Source: Saccharophagus degradans 2-40
GTDB taxonomy: Bacteria; Pseudomonadota; Gammaproteobacteria; Pseudomonadales; Cellvibrionaceae
Assembly (NCBI RefSeq): GCF_000013665.1
Contig: NC_007912.1
Coordinates: 2,652,501-2,716,500 of the forward strand
Direction of reading: 5' to 3'
Length of the DNA stretch: 64,000 bases
In this document: one piece after another, positions 20,402 to 29,621 of the stretch
How positions within the stretch are numbered: position 1 is the first letter of the stretch
Layout of the letters: each line of letters starts with the position of its first letter
Notes under the pieces: model-generated
Databases searched by the model: none
Seen by the model: the letters and a program-made list of their open reading frames with translations, nothing else
What the model was told of the DNA's origin: nothing
Translations under genes and position numbers: made by a program

Positions 20402-21412
20402 TTATTTAAACAACTTAAAACCGCGGGACTTTTCTTCTGGCTCTTCCGGCTCGGGCTCTTCTACCAGCATATCATCCACTAAAGTTGGGTCATCCATAAA
20501 CGCTTTAGATTCCTCCAACTCTTTTTTTGCGTCCTTTTCTTCACCATCTAACCACTGATGCAAACTTGCACGATGCAAGCGAGTTGCGGTTTGGTAACGG
20601 TAATAATCTATGTGCGCTTGCTCGGCGTTAGTTGCTATTTTGTGATCTAGAATAATTTTAGAGATTTCTGAAGCTCGCTTCCAAATCTTAGCTGCGTCAT
20701 CGTGCTGGCGATCTTGAACGTACGCATAGGCTGCGTGCTCATAGGCCTTACCGGCCATTCTTAACGCTTTTACTGCGAGAATACCGTAGGCACGTTTTGG
20801 CTTATCTTCTTGCGCCTCATCGTACTGCTTTAATAACTTGGTACCAAACTTATCAATATCCCTCGCCATTTTTAGGGAATCTTCGGAGTAGTCTTCCCAG
20901 GCATTCTCGGCATCGCCCTCTTCCTCATAAGCAATAAAGGACGTTGTTACCTGACGCTGCACCCTAAAAAGGTTTTCTATATTGTCGTCCATCAACTTTA
21001 ATACTTCTTGGCCACGACCGTATTTTTTCGCCTTAATTGCTTCACCCGCCAAATCCAAGTCTGCATGCAAAGACCAGTACATAGCCGCAACTTTGTTATT
21101 AAGCGACGATATTTCAGCTTCAGACACAACTTCTACACCGGTTAAATCTGTAAGCAATGGCAACGGCGTAGCGTTTAGACCGTGAATCGCGCAGAAATCT
21201 GTAGCCACACCTTTATTGTCGGCACATGCTTTTTTTATGGCGGTTTCGTGTCGCGCACAACTTTGTTGCCAAACTTCGCCAGGCAAACTCGCACAATCAC
21301 AGTTAACTGCTGGGCAGTCATCTTGGGCGAAGACGTTAATCGTAATAAAACCAAGAGACAACCCTAGAGCATTCAACTTTAGTAAGCTTTTTATTTTTCG
21401 CAGCAATGACAT
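20402..21412 (-). CDS. Secreted helical protein with Cys-rich N-terminus, unknown function
   Basis: I do not recognise this protein. It is 336 residues from the ATG at 21410-21412, which has a GAGG site 8 bases upstream; a GTG three codons earlier overlaps that site and is less likely. A signal peptide spans about residues 1-30 (ending ITINVFA). A Cys-rich stretch follows (CPAVNCDCASL, then two or three more Cys within about 50 residues), suggesting disulfides in the periplasm. The rest is predicted helical and charged, with a TPR-like feel in the middle and a Glu/Pro-rich tail ending in RGFKLFK. Neighbours give no functional clue. Confidence 0.65.
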   Translation of the reverse strand: MSLLRKIKSLLKLNALGLSLGFITINVFAQDDCPAVNCDCASLPGEVWQQSCARHETAIKKACADNKGVATDFCAIHGLNATPLPLLTDLTGVEVVSEAEISSLNNKVAAMYWSLHADLDLAGEAIKAKKYGRGQEVLKLMDDNIENLFRVQRQVTTSFIAYEEEGDAENAWEDYSEDSLKMARDIDKFGTKLLKQYDEAQEDKPKRAYGILAVKALRMAGKAYEHAAYAYVQDRQHDDAAKIWKRASEISKIILDHKIATNAEQAHIDYYRYQTATRLHRASLHQWLDGEEKDAKKELEESKAFMDDPTLVDDMLVEEPEPEEPEEKSRGFKLFK

Positions 21413-21615
21413 TAATGACACCTCACAATAGCGTCTTATAGTTTTAAAGGGTACACAGCCTTTTTAACCATATGTATGCTCTGTATGTTTCGAGCAAGCA
21501 TACCTGCAGCGCATACATTCAGTATAGTAAAGACTGGGAACAACGGTAGAGGTTACCTATAAGGCCTGAATTTGGCAAGGAAGGCCCGTTAATGCAAGAG
21601 GTAGAAGCCACTTAA

Positions 21616-22758
21616 TTAGCTTGCAGAGCTACGCATTTGATAAACATGTACCGCGCCGGCAAACATAACAATGAGCAACGCAGCATTAAACAGCAAGCCT
21701 ACACTCACATCCCAAATTACACCGCCAGCCAAACTGCCTAACGCGTTAGATGCGCCAAACCCAATTGCACTGTAAAAAGACTGGCCCTGTGACTGCGCAG
21801 AACCTGGGAAGTGCCTGCGTACAAATTCGATTGCCACCGCATGGGTTAAACCAAATGTAAAAGCGTGAAATAGCTGAGCGATGATAACCACCCATAGCAA
21901 CTGAGGATAAGCACCCAACAAAAACCAGCGCAACGCTGTGGTGACAATGGCCAAACCAAGTAGCCAATTAATACTAAACCGACGTAACAATGCAGGCATA
22001 GACATAAACAACACTATTTCTGCTATTGCGCCCAATGCCCACAACGAGCCAATGGCTGTTTTGCTATAGCCGTAATAATCCAAATACAAGCTATAGAACG
22101 CATGAAAAATACCAAGACTAAATTGAATAAGAAAAACTGTAATTAAAAAGTACACCACCTTGCGCTGTTTTAAAGCCGCCACAAATGATGTTTTGGTTTG
22201 CGAGCCCCTTGCGGCCGAGTCATTTGGCAATGAAAAAGCAGCTATCAAAATAGCGATTAGGAAAAAGAAAATACACCAAGGCAGTAAATAGATAGGCAGG
22301 TAATCAAAAACCACACCAAGGCCAGCTACAACCAATACAAACCCAATAGAGCCCCACGAGCGTATTTGGCCGTATTTTTCCGGTGTATCTTTCAAATACC
22401 CAAGTGTAAGCACTTCAAACTGAGCGAGAATAGCATTCCAAAAAAAGCTAAATGCCAGCGTAAAAGCGATTAGCCCCGCGACATCTTTTCGCCAAATTAC
22501 CCCTATAAAGCAGAGCGCAGCCCCCACGCAGCCAAATAACATTACCTGCAAGGGCCTACCGGTTCGACTGGCAACCCAACCCCATATATTTGGGGCCACA
22601 ATGCGCGTTAGCATGGGAATGGCCATAACCACGCCAATTAACTTAGGTGTTAAACCAATGTGCTCTAAATACAGCCCCCAATAGGGAGACAAACCGCCAA
22701 TAACTGCGAAGTAAACGAAGTAGAAAAAAGCTAAGCGCCAATACGGCAGCGAATGCAT
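21616..22758 (-). CDS. MFS transporter (3-phenylpropionic acid/nucleoside-like symporter family)
   Basis: This is a polytopic protein of about 380 residues with roughly 12 hydrophobic segments, an MFS permease resembling the HcaT/LacY-like branch. The start WRLAFFYFVYFAVIGGLSPYWGLYL is split here: WRLAFFYFVYF, then GGLSPYWGLYL; the loop RSWGSIGFVL is also typical. A TTG 14 codons upstream keeps the frame open, but a terminator hairpin lies inside that stretch, so the ATG at 22756-22758 is preferred. The substrate cannot be told from the sequence. It is downstream of aroC, but the hairpin suggests partial separation. Confidence 0.82.
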   Translation of the reverse strand: MHSLPYWRLAFFYFVYFAVIGGLSPYWGLYLEHIGLTPKLIGVVMAIPMLTRIVAPNIWGWVASRTGRPLQVMLFGCVGAALCFIGVIWRKDVAGLIAFTLAFSFFWNAILAQFEVLTLGYLKDTPEKYGQIRSWGSIGFVLVVAGLGVVFDYLPIYLLPWCIFFFLIAILIAAFSLPNDSAARGSQTKTSFVAALKQRKVVYFLITVFLIQFSLGIFHAFYSLYLDYYGYSKTAIGSLWALGAIAEIVLFMSMPALLRRFSINWLLGLAIVTTALRWFLLGAYPQLLWVVIIAQLFHAFTFGLTHAVAIEFVRRHFPGSAQSQGQSFYSAIGFGASNALGSLAGGVIWDVSVGLLFNAALLIVMFAGAVHVYQMRSSAS

Positions 22759-22764
22759 AGGGGA

Positions 22765-22797
22765 ACCCAAAAGAGAAAACGGTGCCTGTTGGCACCG
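22765..22797 (-). terminator. Rho-independent terminator after aroC
   Basis: On the minus strand CGGTGCC (22797-22791) pairs with GGCACCG (22786-22780) around a 4-base loop and is followed by TTTTCTCTTTT. It starts 16 bases after the aroC stop and ends just before the MFS ATG, so it also argues against the upstream TTG start for the transporter. Confidence 0.82.
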
Positions 22798-22812
22798 CAA
22801 GGAAAGGTTTGA

Positions 22813-23928
22813 CTAGCTACCTATTTGGCCGGGAATGCTCCCAGGAATAATAGGCACACCCGATTGAACGTGACCGTTTTGACCTCGGTTGCGAAGGGCG
22901 TGATCGAGAATGACTAACGCCATCATTGCTTCAGCTATTGGCGTTGCTCGAATACCCACACACGGGTCGTGGCGGCCAGTAGTAATTACCTCAACAGGGT
23001 TACCTTCTATATCGACACTTTGGCCAGGAATCCGTAAGCTAGAGGTAGGCTTAAGCGCTAAAGACGCAATTAAATCCTGCCCGGTAGAAATACCGCCAAG
23101 CACCCCACCGGCTTGATTCGACTTAAACCCTTCTGGGGTTATTTCGTCGCGATGCTCTGTGCCTTTTTGAGCAACACAAGCAAAGCCTGCACCTATTTCA
23201 ACACCTTTAACCGCGTTAATACCCATTAGCGCGTGGGCCAAATCTGCATCAATACGATCGAAAACAGGCTCTCCCAAACCAGGAATCATGTTTTCGGCAA
23301 CGACGGTAATTTTGGCACCAACCGAGTTACCCTCTTTATTTAGCGCCTGCATATAAGCCTCCATTTCGGGAACTTTCGACTTATCGGGGCAGAAAAACGG
23401 GTTTTGCTCAACTTCGTTCCAATCTAACAACTCAGCTTTAATTGGCCCCAGTTGCGACAAATACCCGCGAATTTTTATACCCCACAGGTTGGCAAGTACC
23501 TTTTTGGCAACGGCACCCGCTGCAACCCGCATTGCGGTTTCGCGAGCTGATGATCGACCGCCGCCTCTGTAATCCCTAATGCCGTACTTTTGCATATAAG
23601 TGTAATCGGCATGAGCTGGGCGAAATTGGTCTTTAATTTTGCCGTAGTCTTTCGAGCGCTGATCCGTGTTTTCGATTAGCAAGCCTATTGGCGTACCCGT
23701 TGTTTTGCCCTCGAATACACCAGATAAAATCTTTACCTGATCGGCCTCTTTACGCTGTGTTGTATAGCGCGAGGTACCCGGTTTGCGTCGATCCAAATCT
23801 AACTGTAAATCTTCTTCAGACAATTCAATTCCCGGTGGGCAACCATCAATTATGGCGCCTAGCGCCAAACCGTGGCTTTCGCCAAATGTGGTTACGGTGA
23901 ATAATTTACCAAAGGTGTTTCCAGACAT
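22813..23928 (-). CDS. aroC: Chorismate synthase
   Basis: AroC forms chorismate from EPSP using reduced FMN, the last step of the shikimate pathway. The 371-residue protein shows the signatures [18 protein letters not shown], the RPGHADYTY-type segment (here [14 protein letters not shown]), the [11 protein letters not shown] motif and the C-terminal [17 protein letters not shown] motif. The length is typical. It lies 53 bases downstream of prmB, the common prmB-aroC pairing of gammaproteobacteria. The ATG is at 23926-23928. Confidence 0.97.
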   Translation of the reverse strand: MSGNTFGKLFTVTTFGESHGLALGAIIDGCPPGIELSEEDLQLDLDRRKPGTSRYTTQRKEADQVKILSGVFEGKTTGTPIGLLIENTDQRSKDYGKIKDQFRPAHADYTYMQKYGIRDYRGGGRSSARETAMRVAAGAVAKKVLANLWGIKIRGYLSQLGPIKAELLDWNEVEQNPFFCPDKSKVPEMEAYMQALNKEGNSVGAKITVVAENMIPGLGEPVFDRIDADLAHALMGINAVKGVEIGAGFACVAQKGTEHRDEITPEGFKSNQAGGVLGGISTGQDLIASLALKPTSSLRIPGQSVDIEGNPVEVITTGRHDPCVGIRATPIAEAMMALVILDHALRNRGQNGHVQSGVPIIPGSIPGQIGS

Positions 23929-23981
23929 AACTTTTAATTCTCCCGGCGTACCGCCGTGGGTTTAAAACTTGTATAAATAAC

Positions 23982-24884
23982 TTAGGCAGCTTTATTTATT
24001 TCGAGCAGCTGCTGCTTGGTAAGCATAAATATGCCATGCCCACCGTTTTCAAATTCTGGCCAATAGAATGGCACATGTGGCATGCTCACCTCTAATGCCT
24101 CCCAGCTGTTACCAACTTCCACTACAAGCAAGCCATCTTCAGTTAAGTGCTGGGCGGCCTTTGCCAAGATACGGCGAGTAATATCCAAGCCATCATCCCC
24201 CGACTCCAAGGCCATACGCGGTTCTACTTGATACTCAGCAGGAATAGAAGCCATATCCTGTGCATCTACATACGGTGGGTTAGACACAATCAGATCGTAC
24301 TGGCCCGTAATACCGTCAAACACATCGGACTCAACCGTACTTACCCTATCCTGCAGGGTGTGATTGGCGATGTTAAGCTGTGCTACATCCAATGCTGCTG
24401 TGGATATATCAGATATATCTACCATAGCCTCTTCAAAGGCATAGGCACAGGCAATACCAATGCAGCCGCTACCAGTGCATAGATCCAATATTTTAGCTGG
24501 GTACTGCTGCAGCATTGGCTGGAATTCGCGTTCTATTAACTCTGCAATGGGCGAACGCGGGATAAGTACATCTGGTGTTACATGAAACTTTAAACCAGCG
24601 AACCACGCCTCTCCAGTGAGGTAAGGCAATGGAATATGCTGCTGCACGCGCTTGTCGATTAGCTGGGCAAGCTGTTGCTTTTCAGCCTCAACCAGCTTGG
24701 CATCTAGTACCCACTCTAAACGGTCGAAAGGTTGTTGCACTACCCACATCACTAATGCGACAGCTTCATCCCAAGCATTATTGGTTCCGTGGCCAAAAAA
24801 GAGATCCCCACGAGCAAAACACGTGGCGGACCAGCGTATCCAATCTCTTACTGTTTTTAGTTCTTTCTGTGGCTTTCGCTTCAT
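23982..24884 (-). CDS. prmB: 50S ribosomal protein L3 N5-glutamine methyltransferase
   Basis: PrmB methylates a glutamine of ribosomal protein L3 using S-adenosylmethionine. The 300-residue protein has a helical N-terminal substrate domain (about 1-110), the SAM-binding motif ILDLCTGSGCIGIA (about 135-148) and the catalytic NPPY motif in IVSNPPYVDA. The wider DWIRW and FFGHGTNNAWDEA sequences at the N-terminus are typical of PrmB rather than of its paralogue PrmC. It is divergent from folE and precedes aroC. Confidence 0.94.
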   Translation of the reverse strand: MKRKPQKELKTVRDWIRWSATCFARGDLFFGHGTNNAWDEAVALVMWVVQQPFDRLEWVLDAKLVEAEKQQLAQLIDKRVQQHIPLPYLTGEAWFAGLKFHVTPDVLIPRSPIAELIEREFQPMLQQYPAKILDLCTGSGCIGIACAYAFEEAMVDISDISTAALDVAQLNIANHTLQDRVSTVESDVFDGITGQYDLIVSNPPYVDAQDMASIPAEYQVEPRMALESGDDGLDITRRILAKAAQHLTEDGLLVVEVGNSWEALEVSMPHVPFYWPEFENGGHGIFMLTKQQLLEINKAA

Positions 24885-25072
24885 ATTTTGGCTTCTAGAT
24901 TTTGCAAATGGTCAAAAGGCGGCTATTCTAGCGCCTTTTTGCCCAAGCGCCCACTTGAAGCAAACCAATATTTGCGCGCTAGCGTATAATAAACATACGA
25001 ATGTGCACTAAAGTATGCATTTTCGACGAATTTGAAGGCTCGAACAGCCTTGTTACAAGCTGGTAGATCATT

Positions 25073-25612
25073 ATGAAAGAATATTTTGCAAAAATTATCG
25101 AATCCGTTGGCGAAGATTTAACTCGCCCCGGCTTACTCGACACCCCTCAACGCGCAGCAACCGCAATGGAGTTTCTTACCAGCGGCTACAAACAAACTTT
25201 AGACGAAGTTGTTAACGACGCTCTTTTCCCTTCCGACTCTAACGACATGGTGATTGTGAAGGATATTGAATTGTTTTCTATGTGTGAGCACCACATGCTG
25301 CCCTTTATTGGCAAAGCCCATGTAGGCTACATTCCAACGGGTAAAGTACTTGGTTTATCGAAAATTGCGCGCATTGTAGATATGTACTCGCGCCGCCTAC
25401 AAATACAAGAACAGCTTACTAAGCAAATTGCCGAAACCATTCAAAGTGTGACCGGAGCCGCGGGCGTGGGGGTGATTATTGAAGCGAAACACCTATGCAT
25501 GATGATGCGCGGTGTAGAAAAACAGAATTCATCGATGCGTACATCCTCCATGATGGGCTGCTTCCGCAGTAACTTAAGTACTCGCAGCGAATTTTTATCG
25601 TTACTAAAATAG
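25073..25612 (+). CDS. folE: GTP cyclohydrolase I
   Basis: FolE converts GTP to 7,8-dihydroneopterin triphosphate, the entry to folate synthesis. The 179-residue protein is a short FolE1. The zinc ligands C71 and H74 are in [10 protein letters not shown], and the third Cys is in [11 protein letters not shown]. The [19 protein letters not shown] motif is also present. It stands alone on the plus strand, divergent from prmB. A second zinc-independent FolE2 is not in the window. The ATG has no strong ribosome binding site. Confidence 0.96.
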   Translation: MKEYFAKIIESVGEDLTRPGLLDTPQRAATAMEFLTSGYKQTLDEVVNDALFPSDSNDMVIVKDIELFSMCEHHMLPFIGKAHVGYIPTGKVLGLSKIARIVDMYSRRLQIQEQLTKQIAETIQSVTGAAGVGVIIEAKHLCMMMRGVEKQNSSMRTSSMMGCFRSNLSTRSEFLSLLK

Positions 25613-25746
25613 TGAAATAAAAGCGCCGGAATAAATCGCTTACGCTTAAACACTCAGGCAGATGATACAACTGCCAAGGAAGGCGGGAACATTTCTAACT
25701 TGAAGCCCGCCTATCCATTTAACCTAAAAGTCCCCTATTCACCAGT

Positions 25747-26622
25747 TTACTGGGCAATCAAAACAATACGCACCTTGCCTTCCATACCCTGCGGTGCCAA
25801 GCCACCAACACCGTGTGCTGTAAGCCGATCACTTTTAGCCCCTGCGGCGATTAAAGCATCTATTAATTGTTGCGCATAGTTTATGGATCTCGCCTCGCGC
25901 TCAGCCTCTTCACCAGCAAGATAATCGTGCCCCACCACCTTCAATTTAAGTAAAGGTTTAGAGCGCATGGCTTTCACTATCGGCTCTATGTGCTGAGCAT
26001 CCAGTGTAAGCGCACCCCCTTCCAAGCGATAGCCGCGAAAAACAAAATAGCCTTGTTGATCCAAGCTAGTAAGAATGGCTTTGGCTGATGACACCATGGG
26101 CACATAATCGACATTATTACTTACAGCAATTACATCCACCTGAGCGTAGACGCGCTTATTTCCGCGTCTAACGGTATACCCAACACCAATATAATGGCCC
26201 TCATCAGAGGCGAACTCCCACACCCGATAAGACTGGCTTTGATCCATACCGTAAAGCTGTTTTATTTCAAAGCGCGTGTTTGCCCAAGCGTTACTGCTGC
26301 CGCAATCCAAACCATCGCAGGCAAAGATTAAATGCCCGTTTTGCAGCTTAGCATTTTCCTCCAAACGTTTAAGCGCCACGGCTTCACTCGAGTGCGGCTC
26401 TAATTCGGTAGTAGTGCGAAAAACCGTACCAAATACCGTGCGCTCTTTTTCGGTTATCCATTCGGCATTTACTTTTTTTAGCACGCCCAAAGCAAGCTGG
26501 TAATTCGAATCTTTTTCGACAGATTCGAACACAACTTTGCCATCGGCATACACATCCGACAATGGGCGAGCTAATACGATTGATGGAACGAGTAAAACAA
26601 TTAAAACGATAATTTTATTCAT
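25747..26622 (-). CDS. DUF4892 / OmpA-like periplasmic protein
   Basis: The 291-residue protein has a signal peptide (about 1-19, ending VLA), a DUF4892-type central region (about 20-190) and an OmpA-like C-terminal portion (about 195-290, with KVVGHDYLAGEEAEREARSIN split: KVVGHDYLAG, EREARSINYAQ). OmpA-like domains bind peptidoglycan, so it likely links to the cell wall; the first domain's role is unknown. Two Cys in CDGLDCG may form a disulfide. The ATG at 26620-26622 lies inside the last codons of the upstream hydrolase gene (8-base overlap), implying translational coupling. The pairing with that hydrolase recurs in related bacteria to my knowledge. Confidence 0.78.
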   Translation of the reverse strand: MNKIIVLIVLLVPSIVLARPLSDVYADGKVVFESVEKDSNYQLALGVLKKVNAEWITEKERTVFGTVFRTTTELEPHSSEAVALKRLEENAKLQNGHLIFACDGLDCGSSNAWANTRFEIKQLYGMDQSQSYRVWEFASDEGHYIGVGYTVRRGNKRVYAQVDVIAVSNNVDYVPMVSSAKAILTSLDQQGYFVFRGYRLEGGALTLDAQHIEPIVKAMRSKPLLKLKVVGHDYLAGEEAEREARSINYAQQLIDALIAAGAKSDRLTAHGVGGLAPQGMEGKVRIVLIAQ

Positions 26623-27514
26623 CAAAATACTTTTGTATCACTTCAGCGACCGCTTCGGCCTGTTCGGACATATGCATATGGTGCCCACCCGGAATAATAT
26701 CGCAACAGATATTATTTCGCGTTCTTAACCAATGCTGCAAACCTGCATGAGTTAACACCAACCCTTCTTCGCCCGCCACTAATTTTACGGTGTAGGGCAC
26801 TTCATCAAAAAACGCATTTATTTGCGCCATTGTAAGCTTTAATTCAGAGGCTGCTAATAGCTTTGGGTCTAAACACCAATAATACCCCTTTTCATTCTTA
26901 GCAACACCACGCTCAGCTAGCGCTTCGGCATCTGCCCTGCTCAACTTATAGCGACCTTTTTCACGCGCTTTTATAGCACGATCTAAATTTGCATAATAGT
27001 TAATGGGCTTAGCCATAAGCTTTACTTGATCGCGAATAGATTTAGCCATTTGCTTTGGCGCTTCGCTATCTAAAAAAGGCTCAGGGATAATACTCTCTAG
27101 CGCAACCAATCGAGTAACGCGGGTTGGATTTGTTGCCGTAAAAAGTGTAGAAATCATCGCGCCACGTGAATGGCCTATTATGTAGAACTCCTTCCAGCCT
27201 AGCTCATTCACCACCGCTAACAGGTCGCTTAGATCTTGCCAGATGTTATATGCACCCAACCCTATTTTGTGATCGCTCTGGCCATGCCCCGCCATATCTA
27301 AAGCCACAAAATTTAAATCCATTCCCAACTGCTCTATTAGAGCAGGCGCAAGGTAATTAAAACTCCCGGCATTATCCATCCAACCGTGCAGCGCTAATAC
27401 CGGCCGCCCCGCTTCAGAACCCCAGCGTTTGCCGCGAATTACTCTACCTGCAATATTAAATTGGCATTCACTTCTATCAAAATTCAAACGTGTATCCACT
27501 GCTGTATTACTCAT
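26615..27514 (-). CDS. Alpha/beta-fold hydrolase
   Basis: This alpha/beta hydrolase of about 299 residues has the oxyanion HGWMD motif (about 43-47), the nucleophile elbow IIGHSRGAM with catalytic Ser, and a C-terminal catalytic His in PGGHHMHMS. The likely acid is an Asp or Glu in the VAGEEGL region. The substrate is unknown. The ATG at 27512-27514 has AAGGA 7 bases upstream; the in-frame TTG at 27532 precedes that site and is rejected. It sits in a run gpsA - DUF4389 - sixA - this gene - DUF4892 with short gaps, probably one operon. Confidence 0.85.
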   Translation of the reverse strand: MSNTAVDTRLNFDRSECQFNIAGRVIRGKRWGSEAGRPVLALHGWMDNAGSFNYLAPALIEQLGMDLNFVALDMAGHGQSDHKIGLGAYNIWQDLSDLLAVVNELGWKEFYIIGHSRGAMISTLFTATNPTRVTRLVALESIIPEPFLDSEAPKQMAKSIRDQVKLMAKPINYYANLDRAIKAREKGRYKLSRADAEALAERGVAKNEKGYYWCLDPKLLAASELKLTMAQINAFFDEVPYTVKLVAGEEGLVLTHAGLQHWLRTRNNICCDIIPGGHHMHMSEQAEAVAEVIQKYFDE

Positions 27515-27537
27515 AACGCATTCCTTGGGCAACTATT

Positions 27538-28014
27538 TTACGGGTGGCGCAACCACCTTAACTCAGCACAACCGGCAGCCACTACATCTGCGTCAATAGA
27601 CGCCATTGCAGCAGTTCCCATGCGATAACAGCCTGGATCTAAATTACACAAGCTGTCTACTAATGTGCCGACTAAAGGTTGGTGGCTTACTAACAAAATA
27701 GACCCTACAGAGCATTCCGTCGCCTGAGTATATAAATAATCGATAACCGCCATAGAACTTGCCCCAGGTACAAGCAGCGTAGTTGTTTGCTGGGGAACAT
27801 TTTGAAGGTGGGGAGAAAGAGCGGTAAGCGTACTCAACGTTTGCTGAGCACGCACATAGGGGCTTACTAAAATTAACTCTACACTAGCGAGACTGTCACT
27901 ACACTTGCTGTAAATTTCTGCTACTTCTTTTGCCCCAGTAGCAGACAAAGGACGTAAACTATCGCTCGAAGCTTCGGCTTCTGCATGACCATGCCGCAGC
28001 ACAAACAGTTCCAT
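27538..28014 (-). CDS. sixA: Phosphohistidine phosphatase SixA family
   Basis: SixA-type enzymes remove phosphate from phosphohistidine; in E. coli the target is the ArcB HPt domain or the nitrogen phosphotransferase system. The protein of about 158 residues has the RHG motif near the N-terminus (LFVLRHGHAEAEA), the second His-containing motif VSHQPLVGTL and the LSATGAKEV segment. The ATG at 28012-28014 gives the usual short N-terminus; a GTG two codons earlier is also possible. It follows DUF4389 with a gap of 1-7 bases. Confidence 0.88.
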   Translation of the reverse strand: MELFVLRHGHAEAEASSDSLRPLSATGAKEVAEIYSKCSDSLASVELILVSPYVRAQQTLSTLTALSPHLQNVPQQTTTLLVPGASSMAVIDYLYTQATECSVGSILLVSHQPLVGTLVDSLCNLDPGCYRMGTAAMASIDADVVAAGCAELRWLRHP

Positions 28015-28021
28015 AGGCACC

Positions 28022-28384
28022 CTATTCGTTAGGTTTTAGCTTAGTAGATACATCTTCTTTAGAAACTTCTTCTGTAGCACTGTATACGTGTACGGCAGCG
28101 TCCATTTTCTTTGGCTCGGGCCAATCTGCAAATGGGTAGGGTTTATCTTCGCTGTTATAAGTTAAAAATTGCAACGCATGATAAATAAACGCCGATAAGC
28201 TAGAGCCAAATGAACGTAAGCTCACGTTATCGCTACCCGTTATGAGCGCAAACAAAAACTGGATGACCACTAGCGCCCACATAACTAGAGACGCAACCTG
28301 CAACGCGAACGCAAATAACACCATGTACACCAATCTTAACCAATGGCGTGAAGACGTTAGGTTTGATTTAAGCTGTTGATCCAC
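28022..28384 (-). CDS. DUF4389 membrane protein
   Basis: This is a 120-residue membrane protein with two hydrophobic segments (about 16-50, split by a short turn). The DUF4389 pattern is visible: RLVYMVLFAFAL at the first helix, VVIQFLFALITGS at the second and the YPFADWP tail. The function is unknown. The GTG start at 28382-28384 overlaps the gpsA stop by one base and is preceded by a strong GGAGG, so translation is coupled to gpsA. Confidence 0.82.
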   Translation of the reverse strand: MDQQLKSNLTSSRHWLRLVYMVLFAFALQVASLVMWALVVIQFLFALITGSDNVSLRSFGSSLSAFIYHALQFLTYNSEDKPYPFADWPEPKKMDAAVHVYSATEEVSKEDVSTKLKPNE

Positions 28385-29403
28385 TACAAGCCTCCTTGTA
28401 AATCCACATCACTACTCATTTCACCGGTCATAAGGCCCTGAATAACCTGCTGCAAGTCTTGCTTATCAAACAACACCGCATGTAAGCCGTCGACTAACGG
28501 CATATACACATTCAATTCTTCTGCTTTTTTCTTAACTATGCGCAAGGTATTCACACCTTCGGCTACTTGACCAATTTCTTGAACGGCTTGCTCAAGCGAT
28601 TTACCTCGGCCAACTGCAAAGCCAACGCGGTAGTTACGGCTGAGATCTGACGTACAGGTTAAAACTAAATCCCCCATACCAGCCAAACCTAAAAACGTCA
28701 TGGAATCTGCACCTAACTCACGTGCAAATCGCCCCATTTCCGCCAAACTGCGGGTAAGCAGCATTGCCATCGTATTGTGACCACAGCCCAATGCTGCAGC
28801 CATACCAGTCACCATGGCGTAAATATTCTTAAGTGCGCCGCCTAATTCCACCCCGTATCTATCTGGGTTGCTGTAAATACGAAAGGTATTAGACGAGAAA
28901 ACTTGCTGAACGCACTTTAATACCTCGTCATGCTCACTGGCCACAACACTACCAGTGTATTGATTCTGCACAATTTCTTTCGCAAAGTTCGGCCCACTAA
29001 GTACACCTATGCGTACATCGGTCAACTCTTGCTCGAGTATCTGGCTCATTAAAAAGAAACCGTCGGCGTCGATACCCTTGGTGGTACTAATAACAATAGT
29101 ATCTTTACGTAAATGCGGCGCAGCGAGTTTGGCTACTTCGCGAAAAGACTGACTAGGCACAGAGATAACAACAATATCGCTCGTACTTACGGAGCCTATC
29201 AAATCGGTAGTTGCCACAAGGTTATCGTGCAGGGGATAACCAGGCAGGTATTCAGTGTTTTCTCTAGACGCCTGGCATCGCTCTGCCCGCGCAGCATCGC
29301 GCATCCATAGGCGTGAAACATGCCCGTTAGTAGCAATTATGTTGGCTACTGCTGTACCAAAACTGCCGCCACCCAATACTGTTACTGTGTATTTACTACT
29401 CAT
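28384..29403 (-). CDS. gpsA: Glycerol-3-phosphate dehydrogenase [NAD(P)+]
   Basis: GpsA reduces dihydroxyacetone phosphate to sn-glycerol-3-phosphate for phospholipid synthesis. The protein of about 339 residues has the Rossmann motif [13 protein letters not shown], the STTKGID and LSGPNFA motifs, the catalytic Lys in [10 protein letters not shown] and the C-terminal [13 protein letters not shown] motif. The ATG at 29401-29403 gives the normal N-terminus [13 protein letters not shown]. An in-frame GTG 19 codons upstream has no ribosome binding site and adds residues foreign to the family. It is the first gene of the five-gene run ending at 25747. Confidence 0.96.
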   Translation of the reverse strand: MSSKYTVTVLGGGSFGTAVANIIATNGHVSRLWMRDAARAERCQASRENTEYLPGYPLHDNLVATTDLIGSVSTSDIVVISVPSQSFREVAKLAAPHLRKDTIVISTTKGIDADGFFLMSQILEQELTDVRIGVLSGPNFAKEIVQNQYTGSVVASEHDEVLKCVQQVFSSNTFRIYSNPDRYGVELGGALKNIYAMVTGMAAALGCGHNTMAMLLTRSLAEMGRFARELGADSMTFLGLAGMGDLVLTCTSDLSRNYRVGFAVGRGKSLEQAVQEIGQVAEGVNTLRIVKKKAEELNVYMPLVDGLHAVLFDKQDLQQVIQGLMTGEMSSDVDLQGGL

Positions 29404-29530
29404 ATTATTGTATGCCTGATTTTCTGTGAGTGAGAAAAACTCTACAAGTAGCTGCAACACAAAGCAACCACCAAAAATTAATTAACAACATCATTACCAA
29501 CTTCTGCAATATGCTTGGCTCAAAGTACAG

Positions 29531-29562
29531 AAAACCCCTGAATAGATAGCTAGTCAGGGGTT
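29531..29562 (-). terminator. Rho-independent terminator after htpG
   Basis: On the minus strand AACCCCTGA pairs with TCAGGGGTT (29554-29562 with 29533-29541) around a 12-base loop, followed by TTTT from the A-run at 29531-29534. It lies about 60 bases after the htpG stop and isolates htpG from gpsA. Confidence 0.8.
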
Positions 29563-29621
29563 CTTGCGCTTTAAGACTATAGTCTAACGAATAGGTTACA
29601 AGTTAATGATGAGCTAAATTA

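Noticed and set aside
22759-22800. TTG start for the MFS transporter
   Set aside because: The aroC terminator hairpin lies between this TTG and the ATG at 22758, so translation from the TTG is unlikely.
25681-25712. AGGCGGG/CCCGCCT inverted repeat between folE and the DUF4892 gene
   Set aside because: The 18-base loop and the absence of an adjacent T-run make it a poor terminator; it was not annotated.
29404-29460. GTG start 19 codons upstream of gpsA
   Set aside because: There is no ribosome binding site, and the extra residues precede the normal Rossmann start.
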